NCBI GenBank assembly: GCA_036653535.1
Contig: JAVVTR010000008.1
Location: 1 to 64,000, forward strand
Reading direction: 5' to 3'
Origin: JAVVTR01 sp036653535
GTDB lineage: Bacteria > Bacteroidota > Bacteroidia > Bacteroidales > P3
Length of the DNA: 64,000 nucleotides
A program made the position numbers and the translations under genes. The notes under the pieces were generated by a model that was given only the letters and a program-made list of their open reading frames with translations, searched no databases and was not told the origin of the DNA. Shown one piece after another: positions 7,731-16,954 of this stretch (the stretch's first letter is position 1; each line of letters starts with the position of its first letter).

Positions 7731-8992
7731 TGAAAATAGAAAAAAAGATAGAATCTATAGAAATCATGGCTCCAGTAGGCTCATACGAAGCGCTACACGC
7801 CGCCATACAAGCAAAAGCAGACTCTGTTTATTTTGGAGTTGGGCAGTTAAATATGAGAGCCCGTGCAGCCGTTAATTTTACGATAGAAGACCTTTCTAAA
7901 ATCGTTTCCATTTGTCAAATAAATAAAGTAAAAACCTATCTAACCCTAAATACTATTATTTACGACCAGGAAATGGAAGAAATGAAACGTATTTTAAACG
8001 AAGCACTTAAACAAGGAATTTCAGCCGTAATTGCATCGGATTGGGCGGTAATTACCTATGCTCGACAAATCGGTTTAGAAGTACATATTTCTACTCAATG
8101 TAATATCACTAATTTGGAAGCCGTAAAACTTTATGCCCCTTATGCCGATGTAATGGTTATGGCCCGTGAACTTTCTTTAGAACAAGTAGCCTATATTATT
8201 AAACAAATTGAAAAAGAAAATATCCTTGGACCTAAAGGCGATAAAATAAAAATTGAAATTTTTGCCCACGGAGCCCTTTGCATGGCAGTTTCAGGTAAAT
8301 GTTATCTTAGCTTAGATCATTATAATCAGTCGGCCAATAGAGGAGCTTGTTTGCAACTGTGCCGTCGCCCATACCAATTAAGAGAAGTAGGAGGAGAAAT
8401 AGATATAACCGTAGATCATGAATATTTATTATCACCCAAAGATCTGAAAACCGTAGATTTTTTAGATCGTATTGTAGAGGCTGGAGTACGAGTGTTGAAA
8501 ATTGAGGGGAGAGGACGCTCGGCCGATTATGTAAAAACAGTTACTAAAGTTTATAAAGAAGCAACGCAAGCCTATATAAATGGGAATTACACCCAACAAA
8601 ACCTTTGCCTTTGGAATGAAACTTTGGAAAGAGTTTACAACCGAGGTTTTTGGAGTGGGTACTATCTTGGAAGGCCCATGGGAGAATGGACCAAGCAGTA
8701 CGGCTCTAAGGCAACTAAACGAAAAACATACGTAGGAAAAGTCACCAATTATTTTTCACAAATTAAGGTCGCAGAAATAAAAATAGAAGCAGAATCTTTA
8801 CATATTGGAGATGAATTTGTAATTATAGGATCCAGCACAGGAGTTTACGAAGATACCCTTTCTGAACTTCGAGTAGATTTAAACACAGTAAAACAAACCA
8901 AAAAAGGAGAATATTGTTCTATTCCAGTAAAAGAATTACTTAGACGTGGCGATAAAGTCTATCGATTAGATACACCTTCCTTGGAGGAATAA
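7730..8992 (+). CDS. Peptidase U32 family protein (RNA hydroxylation type)
   Basis: 420 residues. The TIM-barrel start APVGSYEALHAAIQAKADSV and the family signature IFAHGALCMAVSGKCYLS, followed by NRGACLQLCRRPY, are clear; the cysteines in these motifs are the likely iron-sulfur ligands. E. coli members of the family (RlhA, TrhP) hydroxylate 23S rRNA C2501 or tRNA U34 with prephenate as oxygen source. Which role applies here cannot be told from the sequence. The start overlaps the last base of the SuhB-NfeD stop codon (TAATG), so the genes are coupled. True peptidase activity is unlikely. Confidence 0.88.
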   Translation: MKIEKKIESIEIMAPVGSYEALHAAIQAKADSVYFGVGQLNMRARAAVNFTIEDLSKIVSICQINKVKTYLTLNTIIYDQEMEEMKRILNEALKQGISAVIASDWAVITYARQIGLEVHISTQCNITNLEAVKLYAPYADVMVMARELSLEQVAYIIKQIEKENILGPKGDKIKIEIFAHGALCMAVSGKCYLSLDHYNQSANRGACLQLCRRPYQLREVGGEIDITVDHEYLLSPKDLKTVDFLDRIVEAGVRVLKIEGRGRSADYVKTVTKVYKEATQAYINGNYTQQNLCLWNETLERVYNRGFWSGYYLGRPMGEWTKQYGSKATKRKTYVGKVTNYFSQIKVAEIKIEAESLHIGDEFVIIGSSTGVYEDTLSELRVDLNTVKQTKKGEYCSIPVKELLRRGDKVYRLDTPSLEE

Positions 8993-9085
8993 GTATTTAA
9001 TACTGTCACAAAGTATGACTACAAGGGAAAAGTATGGATACAAGGAATTTGGCCTCTCTTATAGTAAAAAATAGTGGATGGATTA

Positions 9086-9116
9086 TTTGTAATATCCCAA
9101 GTTATCCGTAACTTTG
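9086..9116 (+). promoter_or_regulatory. Promoter of the bacterioferritin gene
   Basis: -33 element TTTG at 9086-9089 and -7 box TAACTTTG at 9109-9116, 19 bp apart, which is standard Bacteroidota spacing. The predicted transcript starts near 9122 and has a leader of about 68 nt. No iron-box repeat was recognised. Confidence 0.6.
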
Positions 9117-9189
9117 AATCCTTATCTCTCTATAAAAGAGATTGCCAAAAACAAAAATTGGTCTAACTTCAACTAAAAAAAATAATAAT

Positions 9190-9702
9190 ATGAAAAAAGA
9201 AAATCGTTATGCTAAAAGCATTGAATTGTTAAATAAATCCATCAATGATGAAATGACTGCCGTTCATCAATATATGTATTTTCATTTTCATTGTGACGAT
9301 CAAAACTACGACCTCTTATCCGGTCTTTTCCGTCGCACCGCTATTCAAGAAATGATGCACGTAGAACGTTTAGCCGAAAGAGTACTATTTCTTAAAGGAG
9401 AAGTAGATATGAAGATGAGTGGGGAAGTAAAAAAAGTAACCGAAGTGAAACCAATGTTGGAAATGGCTTCTAAAATGGAAAACACCACCATTATGGACTA
9501 TAATAAATATGCCAATGAATGTGCACAGAACGCCGACTCTGCTACCAAGAAAATTTTCGAAGACTTAGTAGTAGAAGAAGAAAATCATTGCGATCAATTC
9601 GATAATGAAATCGAAAATCTAAACAATTTTGGCGATAATTATTTAGTACTACAATCTATGGAACATAGCAAAAATATAGCAAACGGAACTCCCGCCGAAT
9701 AA
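9190..9702 (+). CDS. bfr: Bacterioferritin
   Basis: 170-residue ferritin-fold iron storage protein. The ferroxidase ligands line up with E. coli Bfr: E21, E54-M55-x-H57 (equivalent to E51-M52-x-H54), and a late EEENHCDQF helix supplying Glu and His. M55 matches the haem-binding Met52, which separates Bfr from ordinary ferritin and Dps, so a haem-bridged 24-mer is expected. The ATG at 9190 follows an A-rich stretch; the open frame back to 9142 has no conserved sequence. Monocistronic, with its own promoter and a strong terminator. Confidence 0.9.
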   Translation: MKKENRYAKSIELLNKSINDEMTAVHQYMYFHFHCDDQNYDLLSGLFRRTAIQEMMHVERLAERVLFLKGEVDMKMSGEVKKVTEVKPMLEMASKMENTTIMDYNKYANECAQNADSATKKIFEDLVVEEENHCDQFDNEIENLNNFGDNYLVLQSMEHSKNIANGTPAE

Positions 9703-9734
9703 GCTTGCCATTAGATAAAAAATAAAACTCTCTT

Positions 9735-9782
9735 AAAACCGTTGTAGAACCATAAAAACAAAGTTTTACAACGGTTTTTTTA
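9735..9782 (+). terminator. Terminator of bfr
   Basis: Perfect 12-bp stem AAAACCGTTGTA (9735-9746) with TACAACGGTTTT (9767-9778), a 20-nt loop and a T-run. It lies between convergent bfr and tatD and may serve both. Confidence 0.85.
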
Positions 9783-9841
9783 TATTCATTCCCCTATCTC
9801 GAACTGGATTCTCGTATTCTCTTATTTTCTTATCCGCCCTC

Positions 9842-10663
9842 TTATTCTCCAATCTTAAATAAAGTAGAAGCATTCGCATTGGTAATTTCCGATACCCTCT
9901 CAGGGGCACAATGCTTTATCTCCGCCATTTTATACCCTATCAAAGGCAAATAACTACTTTCGTTAGGCTTGCCTCTATAGGGATGAGGAGCCAAAAAAGG
10001 TGCATCTGTTTCCAATACCAAATGCTCCAAACCTATTTTTTCCACGGTTTCTGGAAGATGAGAGTTTTTAAAAGTTAATACCCCGCCTATGCCCAAATAG
10101 AAACCTAAATTTATAGCTCTTACGGCTTGCTCGTAACTTCCGCTATAACAATGAAAAACACCATGCAATGAACCGTTTTGTTCTTCTTTTAAAATGGCTA
10201 TCGCTTCTTCAAAAGCATTCCTTATATGTAAAATCAAAGGTAAATCATATTTTTTTGCCCATTGTATTTGCAAACGAAAAGCTTGTTTTTGCGCATCCAA
10301 AGATGTTTTATCCCAATACAAATCCATCCCTATTTCCCCTATTGCTCTATAAATGGGATTATCGGCTTGGCAACAGTAAGCCCCCTGTTTTCCTTGTAGA
10401 TTTTCCTCTAAACTCGTTTGCAGGGAAAATAACACTTCCTTAAAATTCTCTTTAACTTCTGTAGGATGCAAACCTATGCTTGGAAAGGCATGTGCAGAAT
10501 GTCGTTTACAAAAATCTAAAATAGGTTTAACAGAATCTAAATCCACTCCGGCCAAAATCAATTTATGTACACCGGCTTCTAAGGTTCTTCTCATACAATC
10601 CTCTTGCTCTTGTATGCTTGGCTGCATATAAATATGCGTATGTGTATCTATCCATTGTATCAT
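9842..10663 (-). CDS. tatD: TatD family metal-dependent deoxyribonuclease
   Basis: 273 residues. The metallo-dependent hydrolase fold is shown by the N-terminal IDTHTHIY (metal-binding HxH), GLHPTE, AIGEIGMD, LPLILHIRNAFEEA, GVFHCYSG and LVLETDAPFL. These cover all the ligand positions of TatD nucleases, which act as 3'-5' exonucleases in DNA repair and turnover. The ATG at 10663 places the HxH at residues 8-10, as in the family. A -7 box lies only 4 bp before it, so the mRNA may be nearly leaderless. Divergent from the alpha/beta hydrolase gene. Confidence 0.93.
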   Translation of the reverse strand: MIQWIDTHTHIYMQPSIQEQEDCMRRTLEAGVHKLILAGVDLDSVKPILDFCKRHSAHAFPSIGLHPTEVKENFKEVLFSLQTSLEENLQGKQGAYCCQADNPIYRAIGEIGMDLYWDKTSLDAQKQAFRLQIQWAKKYDLPLILHIRNAFEEAIAILKEEQNGSLHGVFHCYSGSYEQAVRAINLGFYLGIGGVLTFKNSHLPETVEKIGLEHLVLETDAPFLAPHPYRGKPNESSYLPLIGYKMAEIKHCAPERVSEITNANASTLFKIGE

Positions 10664-10666
10664 TTT

Positions 10667-10716
10667 GCAAAGATACAGCAAATGCCCATATCAAAATTAA
10701 AAATTCTGTATCTTTG
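10667..10716. promoter_or_regulatory. Divergent promoters for tatD (minus) and the hydrolase gene (plus)
   Basis: TATCTTTG appears on the minus strand at 10674-10667, immediately before the tatD ATG, and again on the plus strand at 10709-10716, 27 bp before the ATG at 10743. Confidence 0.6.
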
Positions 10717-10742
10717 TGCTCGTAGAATTAAGCCCTATTTAA

Positions 10743-11765
10743 ATGTTTCACCGAACTATTTCCATACTAAAATTACCCTTGGTATTGGTACTGCTTCTTG
10801 CAGCAGGTTCTTCCTATGCACAAAATTACAAAGCCGATATACTTGGCCCCGATTTTATTCAAAAGACTATCGTTATGCCCAAAGACTATGAAGGACGAGT
10901 GGTCATTACGGTAGTGAAGCGCAAACTTATCAGTAATACTACCCACGCTATTCTTTATATTCACGGATATAACGATTATTTTTTTCAAAAAGAAGCTGCA
11001 GAAAAATTTTCAGAAAAAGGATATAGATTTTATGCCGTAGATTTAAGAAAATATGGTCGTTCTTACCTCCCCAATCAATACCCTTTTCAAGTAAAATCTC
11101 TATACGAATATTTTGCCGATATTGACTCTGCTTTAGCTCTAATAAAACAAGAAGGTGGTAAGGAAATCGTGTTAATGGGACACTCCACAGGAGGTCTTAT
11201 AAGCAGTTTATATTGTCATTACCATCGCCAAAACTTACCTATCAAAGCCCTAATTCTAAACAGTCCGTTTTTAGATATGAACTTATCTCCCTTTCTAGAG
11301 AAAGTAGGCGTTCCCTTATGTTCCGGACTGGGAGCAATTTTTCCTAATGCCAAACTTTCTATGGGAATGAGTACAGCCTATGCCGAGAGCCTTCTTGCTA
11401 AATATCACGGAGAATGGAGTTTTGATACCACCAAAAAATATCCTTTAGCTCCCAAAATTACCTTAGCTTGGGTCCGAGCCATACATAAAGGACAAAAGAA
11501 AGTGCAAAGTGGCTTGAATATCCCCTGCCCCGTACTGTTGTTGTTTTCTAATCAAAGTACAAACCTCAAAAAATGGACTCCCGAGCATCAAAAAAGAGAC
11601 GCCGTATTAGACGTAAACGATATAGCTTACTATGGCAAGATGTTGGGAAAAGATGTTATTCCGGTGGAAATTCCCAATGGTTTGCACGATTTACTACTCT
11701 CTTCCAAAGAAACTCGAAATAAAGTTTATCAAACTATTTTTCACTTTCTTGCCTCCTTATACTAA
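10743..11765 (+). CDS. Exported alpha/beta hydrolase (serine lipase/esterase type)
   Basis: 340 residues with a signal peptide (LPLVLVLLLAAGSSYA, cleavage probably after residue 27). The hydrolase core has ILYIHGYNDYF for the oxyanion strand, DLRKYGRS, the nucleophile elbow GHSTGG with the catalytic Ser, and a late G-L-H-D segment (NGLHDLLL) holding the catalytic His. This pattern fits the Hydrolase_4 / monoacylglycerol lipase group. Substrate unknown. The next gene starts 6 bp downstream, so the two are probably one transcript. Confidence 0.82.
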   Translation: MFHRTISILKLPLVLVLLLAAGSSYAQNYKADILGPDFIQKTIVMPKDYEGRVVITVVKRKLISNTTHAILYIHGYNDYFFQKEAAEKFSEKGYRFYAVDLRKYGRSYLPNQYPFQVKSLYEYFADIDSALALIKQEGGKEIVLMGHSTGGLISSLYCHYHRQNLPIKALILNSPFLDMNLSPFLEKVGVPLCSGLGAIFPNAKLSMGMSTAYAESLLAKYHGEWSFDTTKKYPLAPKITLAWVRAIHKGQKKVQSGLNIPCPVLLLFSNQSTNLKKWTPEHQKRDAVLDVNDIAYYGKMLGKDVIPVEIPNGLHDLLLSSKETRNKVYQTIFHFLASLY

Positions 11766-11771
11766 GCATTC

Positions 11772-13670
11772 ATGAAGCCAAAAATATTAATTATACGATT
11801 TAGTGCCTTAGGCGATATTTTAATGTGTACCCCACTTATTCGCTGTTTACATTTGCAAATGAAGGCGGAAATATATTTTCTTACCAAAAAATCGAATGCG
11901 GTTATTTTGAAAGAGAATCCTCATATTCACCAAATAATTGTATTAACCGATTTATGGCAAACTCTACATTTGCTGAGAAACGAGCATTTCGATTTAATAG
12001 TAGATTTGCACAAAAATTTACGCTCTTTTTTCTTTCGTTTTTTTTTAGGATGTCATGCTCCGGTAGTATCCTACCCAAAATATACATTCCGACGTTATCT
12101 ATCCATACACCTGCATCAAAAACAATGGCTCCCCAAAGACCATGTATGCGACCGCTATTTTAAAGCCGTAAAAAAATACAAAGTACACAACGATGGCTTA
12201 GGCATGGAATATTATAATTTTGCACCCGAAAAAAGCCTACCACTTTCCATGCAACAAATTTGCCAATCCTCTTCTAATCCCTATCTAATTATTGCCATTG
12301 GAAGCCGACATGCTACCAAACAAATGCCCATAAAAAAAATAGTTTTTTTATGCCAAAACATTCCTTTTCCTATCCTTTTGGTGGGAGATAAAAACGACCA
12401 AGCCAAAGCCCTTAGTATTCAAAAACAAATTTCTAAAGAAGATTCTTCCACTCCTGTATGGAATATGTGTGGATTGCTTTCTTTCGACCAAACAGCCACA
12501 TTGGTTTTACATGCCAATCTTATTATTAGCGGAGATAGCGCACTAATGCACCTATCTGCGGCACTGCAAAAAGATTTAATTTCCGTATGGGGAAGTACCG
12601 TTCCGGAATTAGGTATGTATCCCTACTATCCAATGGGCAGTGAGGCTGTGCATACCCTCTTTGAAAACAAAAATTTACGGTGCCGACCCTGCCATAAACA
12701 TGGGTATGATCGTTGTCCTAAAAAACATTTTTGTTGCATGAATGATTTGGATTTTTCCTCTATTGCATTGGCAGTAGAACGTATATGGAAACACACTACG
12801 CCAAAAATATCTTCTCCTAAAATTTACAACATGAACGAAAACAATCTTCTCCCCAATCAAGACCCTGCCTCCACTCCAGGACAAGCTATAGAACGACTAA
12901 TACGCATATTGACTTTGCTCAGAAAAGATTGTCCTTGGGATAAAAAACAAACTTTTGAAACACTTCGCTGCTTAACTATAGAAGAAACTTACGAACTTTC
13001 CGAATCTCTTTTAGAAAACGAACCGGAAGAAATAAAAAAAGAATTGGGTGATTTACTGTTACATATTGCCTTTTACTCACAAATAGGAGCCGAAAAGAAT
13101 TTGTTTGATTTCACCATGGTCACTAATGGTATCTGTGAAAAACTAATTCGTCGACATCCTCATATTTTTTCCGATGTACAAGCCAATACGGCAGAACAGG
13201 TAAAACAAAATTGGGAAGAAATAAAGCTCAAAGAAGGAAGTAAGCATTCTGTGTTAGCTGGTGTTCCCTCCTCTTTACCCGCTACCGTCAAAGCTTTTCG
13301 TATTCAAGAAAAGGCAAGAGGCGTTGGTTTCGATTGGGATAATTCCGATCAAGTTTGGGATAAAGTATTGGAAGAATTAGACGAATTAAAAGTAGAGGTA
13401 AGCAAATGGAAAACGCAAAAGACAGAAGAACAACATTCTCGTATGAATTCCGAATTGGGAGATTTGTTATTTGCAATTATTAACTATGCACGCTTTATAG
13501 ATGTCAATCCAGACGATGCTTTAGAACATACGAATAAAAAATTCATACGCCGTTTTAAATACTTGGAAGAAAAAACTATTATGCAGGGCCAATCCCTGCA
13601 TGAGCTGACCTTAGATCAAATGAATGTCTATTGGAACGAAGCCAAAACTTTAGAAAGCGATAATCTTTAA
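11772..13670 (+). CDS. Fusion of GT9 heptosyltransferase-like glycosyltransferase and MazG NTP pyrophosphohydrolase
   Basis: 632 residues without a stop. Residues about 1-345 form a family 9 glycosyltransferase: ILIIRFSALGDILMCTPLI at the N-terminus, FDLIVDLHKNLRS, and the nucleotide-sugar site SGDSALMHLSAAL followed by SVWGST. Residues 354-632 are a full-length MazG, with CPWDKKQTFETL, a first ExxE..ExxD set (EETYELSE, ELGDLLLHIAF) and a second (EELDELKVEV, ELGDLLFAIIN). An in-frame ATG at 12831 (residue 354) is exactly where a free MazG would begin. Either a true fusion is made, or MazG is also started internally. GT9 members usually build LPS core; MazG removes aberrant NTPs. The two jobs have no obvious link. 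Confidence 0.88.
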   Translation: MKPKILIIRFSALGDILMCTPLIRCLHLQMKAEIYFLTKKSNAVILKENPHIHQIIVLTDLWQTLHLLRNEHFDLIVDLHKNLRSFFFRFFLGCHAPVVSYPKYTFRRYLSIHLHQKQWLPKDHVCDRYFKAVKKYKVHNDGLGMEYYNFAPEKSLPLSMQQICQSSSNPYLIIAIGSRHATKQMPIKKIVFLCQNIPFPILLVGDKNDQAKALSIQKQISKEDSSTPVWNMCGLLSFDQTATLVLHANLIISGDSALMHLSAALQKDLISVWGSTVPELGMYPYYPMGSEAVHTLFENKNLRCRPCHKHGYDRCPKKHFCCMNDLDFSSIALAVERIWKHTTPKISSPKIYNMNENNLLPNQDPASTPGQAIERLIRILTLLRKDCPWDKKQTFETLRCLTIEETYELSESLLENEPEEIKKELGDLLLHIAFYSQIGAEKNLFDFTMVTNGICEKLIRRHPHIFSDVQANTAEQVKQNWEEIKLKEGSKHSVLAGVPSSLPATVKAFRIQEKARGVGFDWDNSDQVWDKVLEELDELKVEVSKWKTQKTEEQHSRMNSELGDLLFAIINYARFIDVNPDDALEHTNKKFIRRFKYLEEKTIMQGQSLHELTLDQMNVYWNEAKTLESDNL

Positions 13671-13803
13671 ACGATAAGTATATAAGCAATAGAAAGAAAT
13701 TATTTATATTGCTTGCCGCTTTAAGTCCTTATAGTTTAGAAGTTCCTATATTTAGAAATTCCATGCGCTATCATTGACCATAGACAAACACATACATAGC
13801 TTA
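13671..13803. other. Short convergent intergenic gap
   Basis: Between the GT9-MazG gene and selD, which converge. It has only a weak hairpin, AAGCAATA (from about 13684) with TATTGCTT (to about 13714), and no T-run. Nothing else was recognised. Confidence 0.3.
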
Positions 13804-14898
13804 TTAATATAATAATAATTGAGGTTCCCCTTCCTCCACTTGTCCTATAATTTTAGTATAAGGATAAGCACCTTTGCGAAGGTCTTCTACCAAAGCCTCT
13901 GCTTTAGAAGCCGAAACCGACATCAAAAGTCCTCCCGACGTTTGAGCATCACAAGCCAACATTTTTCGAGTTAAACTCACCTTAGGATCTACCACTAAGA
14001 AAGGAGCTACAAAATCTAAATTTTTAAATGTGGTTCCTGGAATACACCCCATTTCCAAAAGATTTAAAACCTGAGGAAAAACAGGTAATGCAGATGTTTG
14101 TATCTTTAATTTCACCTTAGAAGCCAAAGCCATTTTCCAGGCATGCCCCAACAAGCCAAAACCAGTTACATCGGTTGCACATCTTACCTCATATTTCCGC
14201 ATAAGTTCTGCACCCTCTTTATTGAGTAATTGCATTTGCTCCAAAGATAATTCATAAGCCTCTTTATTCGCTAATTTCAGTCGATGAGCCGCTGCCAAGA
14301 CACCTGTTCCAAGAGGCTTCGTCAACAATAATATTTCCCCCGCTAAAGCCGAAGCATTGCTTATTATTTTTTTAGGATGAACCGTCCCTACTACCGCCAA
14401 TCCATATTTAGGAATTTCCTCTTCTATAGTGTGTCCTCCCATCGTAAAAGCACCAGCCTCCGTTACTTTTTCTTGCCCCCCCAATAAAATATCATGCAAA
14501 ATTTTCAAAGGTATTTTAGTAGAAGGGAACATAGTTAAATTTAAAGTTAGTAAAGGAGTCCCACCCATAGCATACACATCACTTAAGGCATTACAGGCAG
14601 CAATACGGCCAAACACACAGGCCTCCGAACAAATAGGAGGAAAAAAATCCGTAGTTACAATCAAGGCCATTTCTTCATTTATCTTAAAAACTCCAGCATC
14701 ATCATGGGTTTCTATATCCACTAAAATACGAGAATCTTTGAGCATGGGAATATCTTGCAACAACTCCGTTAATTTTCCGGCAGGCAATTTAGCCGAACAG
14801 CCCCCATTTTCCACTGTTTGCAACAAATCAAAAAAGACATTTTTTTTTCCATTGTCGCCCCCTTTCTTTGGCAAATTTTCCGGCATAATATTTTTCAT
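13804..14898 (-). CDS. selD: Selenophosphate synthase (selenide, water dikinase)
   Basis: 364-residue AIR-synthase-fold enzyme that makes selenophosphate from selenide and ATP. The N-terminal active loop is GGCSAKLPAG with Cys34 and Lys37, matching the essential Cys17/Lys20 of E. coli SelD; the position is ordinary cysteine here, not selenocysteine. Further motifs are HDDAGVFKI, TTDFFPPI, FGRIAACNALSDVYAMGG and ATDVTGFGLLGHA. It is the last gene of a minus-strand group with mnmH, yedF and a DUF3343 gene, so its product most likely feeds tRNA 2-selenouridine synthesis. No selA, selB or tRNA-Sec lies in the window. Confidence 0.95.
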   Translation of the reverse strand: MKNIMPENLPKKGGDNGKKNVFFDLLQTVENGGCSAKLPAGKLTELLQDIPMLKDSRILVDIETHDDAGVFKINEEMALIVTTDFFPPICSEACVFGRIAACNALSDVYAMGGTPLLTLNLTMFPSTKIPLKILHDILLGGQEKVTEAGAFTMGGHTIEEEIPKYGLAVVGTVHPKKIISNASALAGEILLLTKPLGTGVLAAAHRLKLANKEAYELSLEQMQLLNKEGAELMRKYEVRCATDVTGFGLLGHAWKMALASKVKLKIQTSALPVFPQVLNLLEMGCIPGTTFKNLDFVAPFLVVDPKVSLTRKMLACDAQTSGGLLMSVSASKAEALVEDLRKGAYPYTKIIGQVEEGEPQLLLY

Positions 14899-14986
14899 GA
14901 TTTCTACTTTTTTCTATTTACAATGGATTTTATCCTTTAGAAGCCATACCACCCCTAATATCGTTCCATTTTCATAGACCCTTATT

Positions 14987-15199
14987 TTATTTATCAGACA
15001 AAATCGCTTCTATGCTTTTTTCTTTCCATAAACGCTGCAAATAATCTTCCTCTTCTTTTGGAAAGATCAAAGACATACCACAAGGAGATGAAGGCGGGCC
15101 TACAACTGGCATTAACTTACAATTCACCCCTGCTTTACAAGCAATTTCTTCAGCCTGCATTAAAATTCTAATTTCTGTAAACACAGCCTTCCTTTCCAT
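14987..15199 (-). CDS. DUF3343 family small protein (putative Se/S carrier)
   Basis: 70 residues beginning at the ATG 15199. The family pattern is seen: an N-terminal strand, AEEIACKAGVNCKLMPVVGPPSSPCGMSL with two conserved-type cysteines, and a short C-terminal helix. DUF3343 proteins are frequent neighbours of yedF and selD and have been proposed as sulfur or selenium carriers; that role is inferred from context only. It lies 27 bp after yedF and 88 bp before selD. Confidence 0.75.
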   Translation of the reverse strand: MERKAVFTEIRILMQAEEIACKAGVNCKLMPVVGPPSSPCGMSLIFPKEEEDYLQRLWKEKSIEAILSDK

Positions 15200-15226
15200 A
15201 GTTGATAGTATCAAGTATAAATTAAA

Positions 15227-15877
15227 TTACAAATAAATCACCGAACCTGCCTCCGCCAACACATTAGCAATAGTAAACATATTACTAATGGTCCCAACAG
15301 CTACCTTTTCTTTTACTCCATAATAATCGATACAAGTTCCGCAGAGGTATATTTTTACTCCCATTTTTTCCAACTTTTGCAAAGAATCTAAAACAGGAGA
15401 ACCCCTTAATACCCATTTTACCCCTTCGTTATAAAAACAAAGGCTCAAGGGATGAGTATCTATTTCTGGTAAAGCATTTAAATACGCTTTTAATAAAACA
15501 TCTCCTAATTTAGGATCTCCACTCCCCATTTGCAAAGATTTTATTACCACTACATAAAATCCTATTTTTGATTTCGTATTCTCTATCTCTTTTTCCGTTT
15601 TACAAGATAAATCATTTTCCATACACTCTGTCTCTTGCGATTCTATCCAATCGCTACCCTCTATTCCACTGAAAAATAAATGAAATTCTTTCTTTTCATC
15701 CTCTATTTCCTTATAAGAAATACCCAATTCTCTTAAATAATTCTTAAGATTTTGAAGCGAAATTTCATTATTACATATAATTTCAAAATCCGTATTCTCT
15801 GTAGCAGCAAGAAGCGCACGCTTCGTTAAAATTAATGGCGTTGGACAAGCCAAGCCTCTGACATCTATCGTTTCCAT
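15227..15877 (-). CDS. yedF: YedF-type selenium metabolism protein (TusA domain plus DsrE-like domain)
   Basis: 216 residues. The N-terminal TusA/SirA-like domain has the CPTP motif with Cys11, the persulfide/perselenide-bearing cysteine in that family. A low-complexity linker (about 90-110) joins it to a DsrE/F-like domain ending in the YLCGTCIDYYGVKEK segment with two cysteines. This architecture is the one annotated as selenium metabolism protein YedF and occurs next to selD in many genomes. Here it lies between mnmH and DUF3343, which supports a role in selenium delivery; the precise reaction is unproven. Confidence 0.85.
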   Translation of the reverse strand: METIDVRGLACPTPLILTKRALLAATENTDFEIICNNEISLQNLKNYLRELGISYKEIEDEKKEFHLFFSGIEGSDWIESQETECMENDLSCKTEKEIENTKSKIGFYVVVIKSLQMGSGDPKLGDVLLKAYLNALPEIDTHPLSLCFYNEGVKWVLRGSPVLDSLQKLEKMGVKIYLCGTCIDYYGVKEKVAVGTISNMFTIANVLAEAGSVIYL

Positions 15878-15936
15878 TTATACTCTTGTTTTACCTATTT
15901 TTTTGTAATGCTTTTATTTTTATTCTTTTTCTATCT

Positions 15937-16953
15937 CTATTTACAAGGTTTTTCTTCTTCTAAACCTTTGCTCAAATTTAGAATTTCATTCGACATGATT
16001 TCTGCGCTTTTAGAGCCTCCATCATATTGTATTTTAGTTTTTCCTGAGCGCTGCTGCAAAGAATAAGCATATTGTTTATCGTAATAATTTAAAGCCAATA
16101 GAGCTGCAGAAGCTATATCCCCTACTTGTATGTAATTTATGGCTTTATCTGTAATATCATAGCCTAAACGTTTACGAATTTTTTCGAAAGAAGATACCAA
16201 AAGTTCAGAAGAAAAAGTACCATACTCTGCAAGTACTCTTCCTAAACGAGAAGTTTTATCGCCATCCACCCAAATGGTATCGGCCTTTTGTAAGCATGCA
16301 AAAAAATCTAATGGTAAAACAACTCTGCCAATATTTAAACTTTCTCCCTCACACCACACCGGTCTTTCCACTTCGAAACCCGACAAAGCATGATGCAATA
16401 AATTTGCCATAGTTTCATTATTGGGTTGCTCTTTAAAATCTAATCCTCCGAACACCGAACCTTTATGCCTGGCTAAACCTTCCAAATCCAAAACTTGTTC
16501 TCCCTTATCGGCCAAAGCATGCAATATATCGGTCTTTCCACAAGCAGTGGGTCCTGCAAGTACTATAAATTTCCAAGGATATTTTAATAAATCAGAAAAC
16601 TCTTGACGATAGGCCTTATAACCACCTGGGAAAACCTCCACCTTCATGTCTATTAAAGAAAATAGCCAAGCCATACTGGAACTGCGCATTCCCCCTCTCC
16701 AACAATAAAGACACAACTTCCCATTTTGTGCTATTTTTTTTCCTTGCTGTAATAGAATCGACAAGCGAGGTCCAAGCAATTGCAAGCCTTTTTCTACTGC
16801 GGCTTCTTTGCCACAACGAGCATAAATGGTTCCCACTTCCACTCTTTCTTCATTAGAAAATAAAGGTAAATTAACTGCTCCAAAAATATGACCCTGCTCA
16901 AACTCCGCCGGAGTTCTTACATCTACCCAAAGACAAGCATCCTTTTGGATCAT
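15937..16953 (-). CDS. mnmH: tRNA 2-selenouridine synthase (MnmH/SelU/YbbB)
   Basis: 338 residues with the two expected domains. A rhodanese domain starts with WVDVRTPAEFEQGHIFGAVN and carries the catalytic Cys in LYCWRGGMRSS near residue 84. A P-loop domain follows, with GPTACGKT near residue 135. The enzyme geranylates the 2-thiouridine at tRNA position 34 and replaces sulfur by selenium using selenophosphate. The start at 16953 was chosen because the long frame from 17007 would overlap the upstream gene; the ATG comes one base after that gene's stop. The neighbour SelD provides its substrate. Confidence 0.93.
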   Translation of the reverse strand: MIQKDACLWVDVRTPAEFEQGHIFGAVNLPLFSNEERVEVGTIYARCGKEAAVEKGLQLLGPRLSILLQQGKKIAQNGKLCLYCWRGGMRSSSMAWLFSLIDMKVEVFPGGYKAYRQEFSDLLKYPWKFIVLAGPTACGKTDILHALADKGEQVLDLEGLARHKGSVFGGLDFKEQPNNETMANLLHHALSGFEVERPVWCEGESLNIGRVVLPLDFFACLQKADTIWVDGDKTSRLGRVLAEYGTFSSELLVSSFEKIRKRLGYDITDKAINYIQVGDIASAALLALNYYDKQYAYSLQQRSGKTKIQYDGGSKSAEIMSNEILNLSKGLEEEKPCK

Positions 16954-16954
16954 C

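Noticed and set aside
13804..14898. Possible selenocysteine in SelD
   Set aside because: The active loop has an ordinary cysteine codon (GGCSAKLP); no in-frame TGA exists there.
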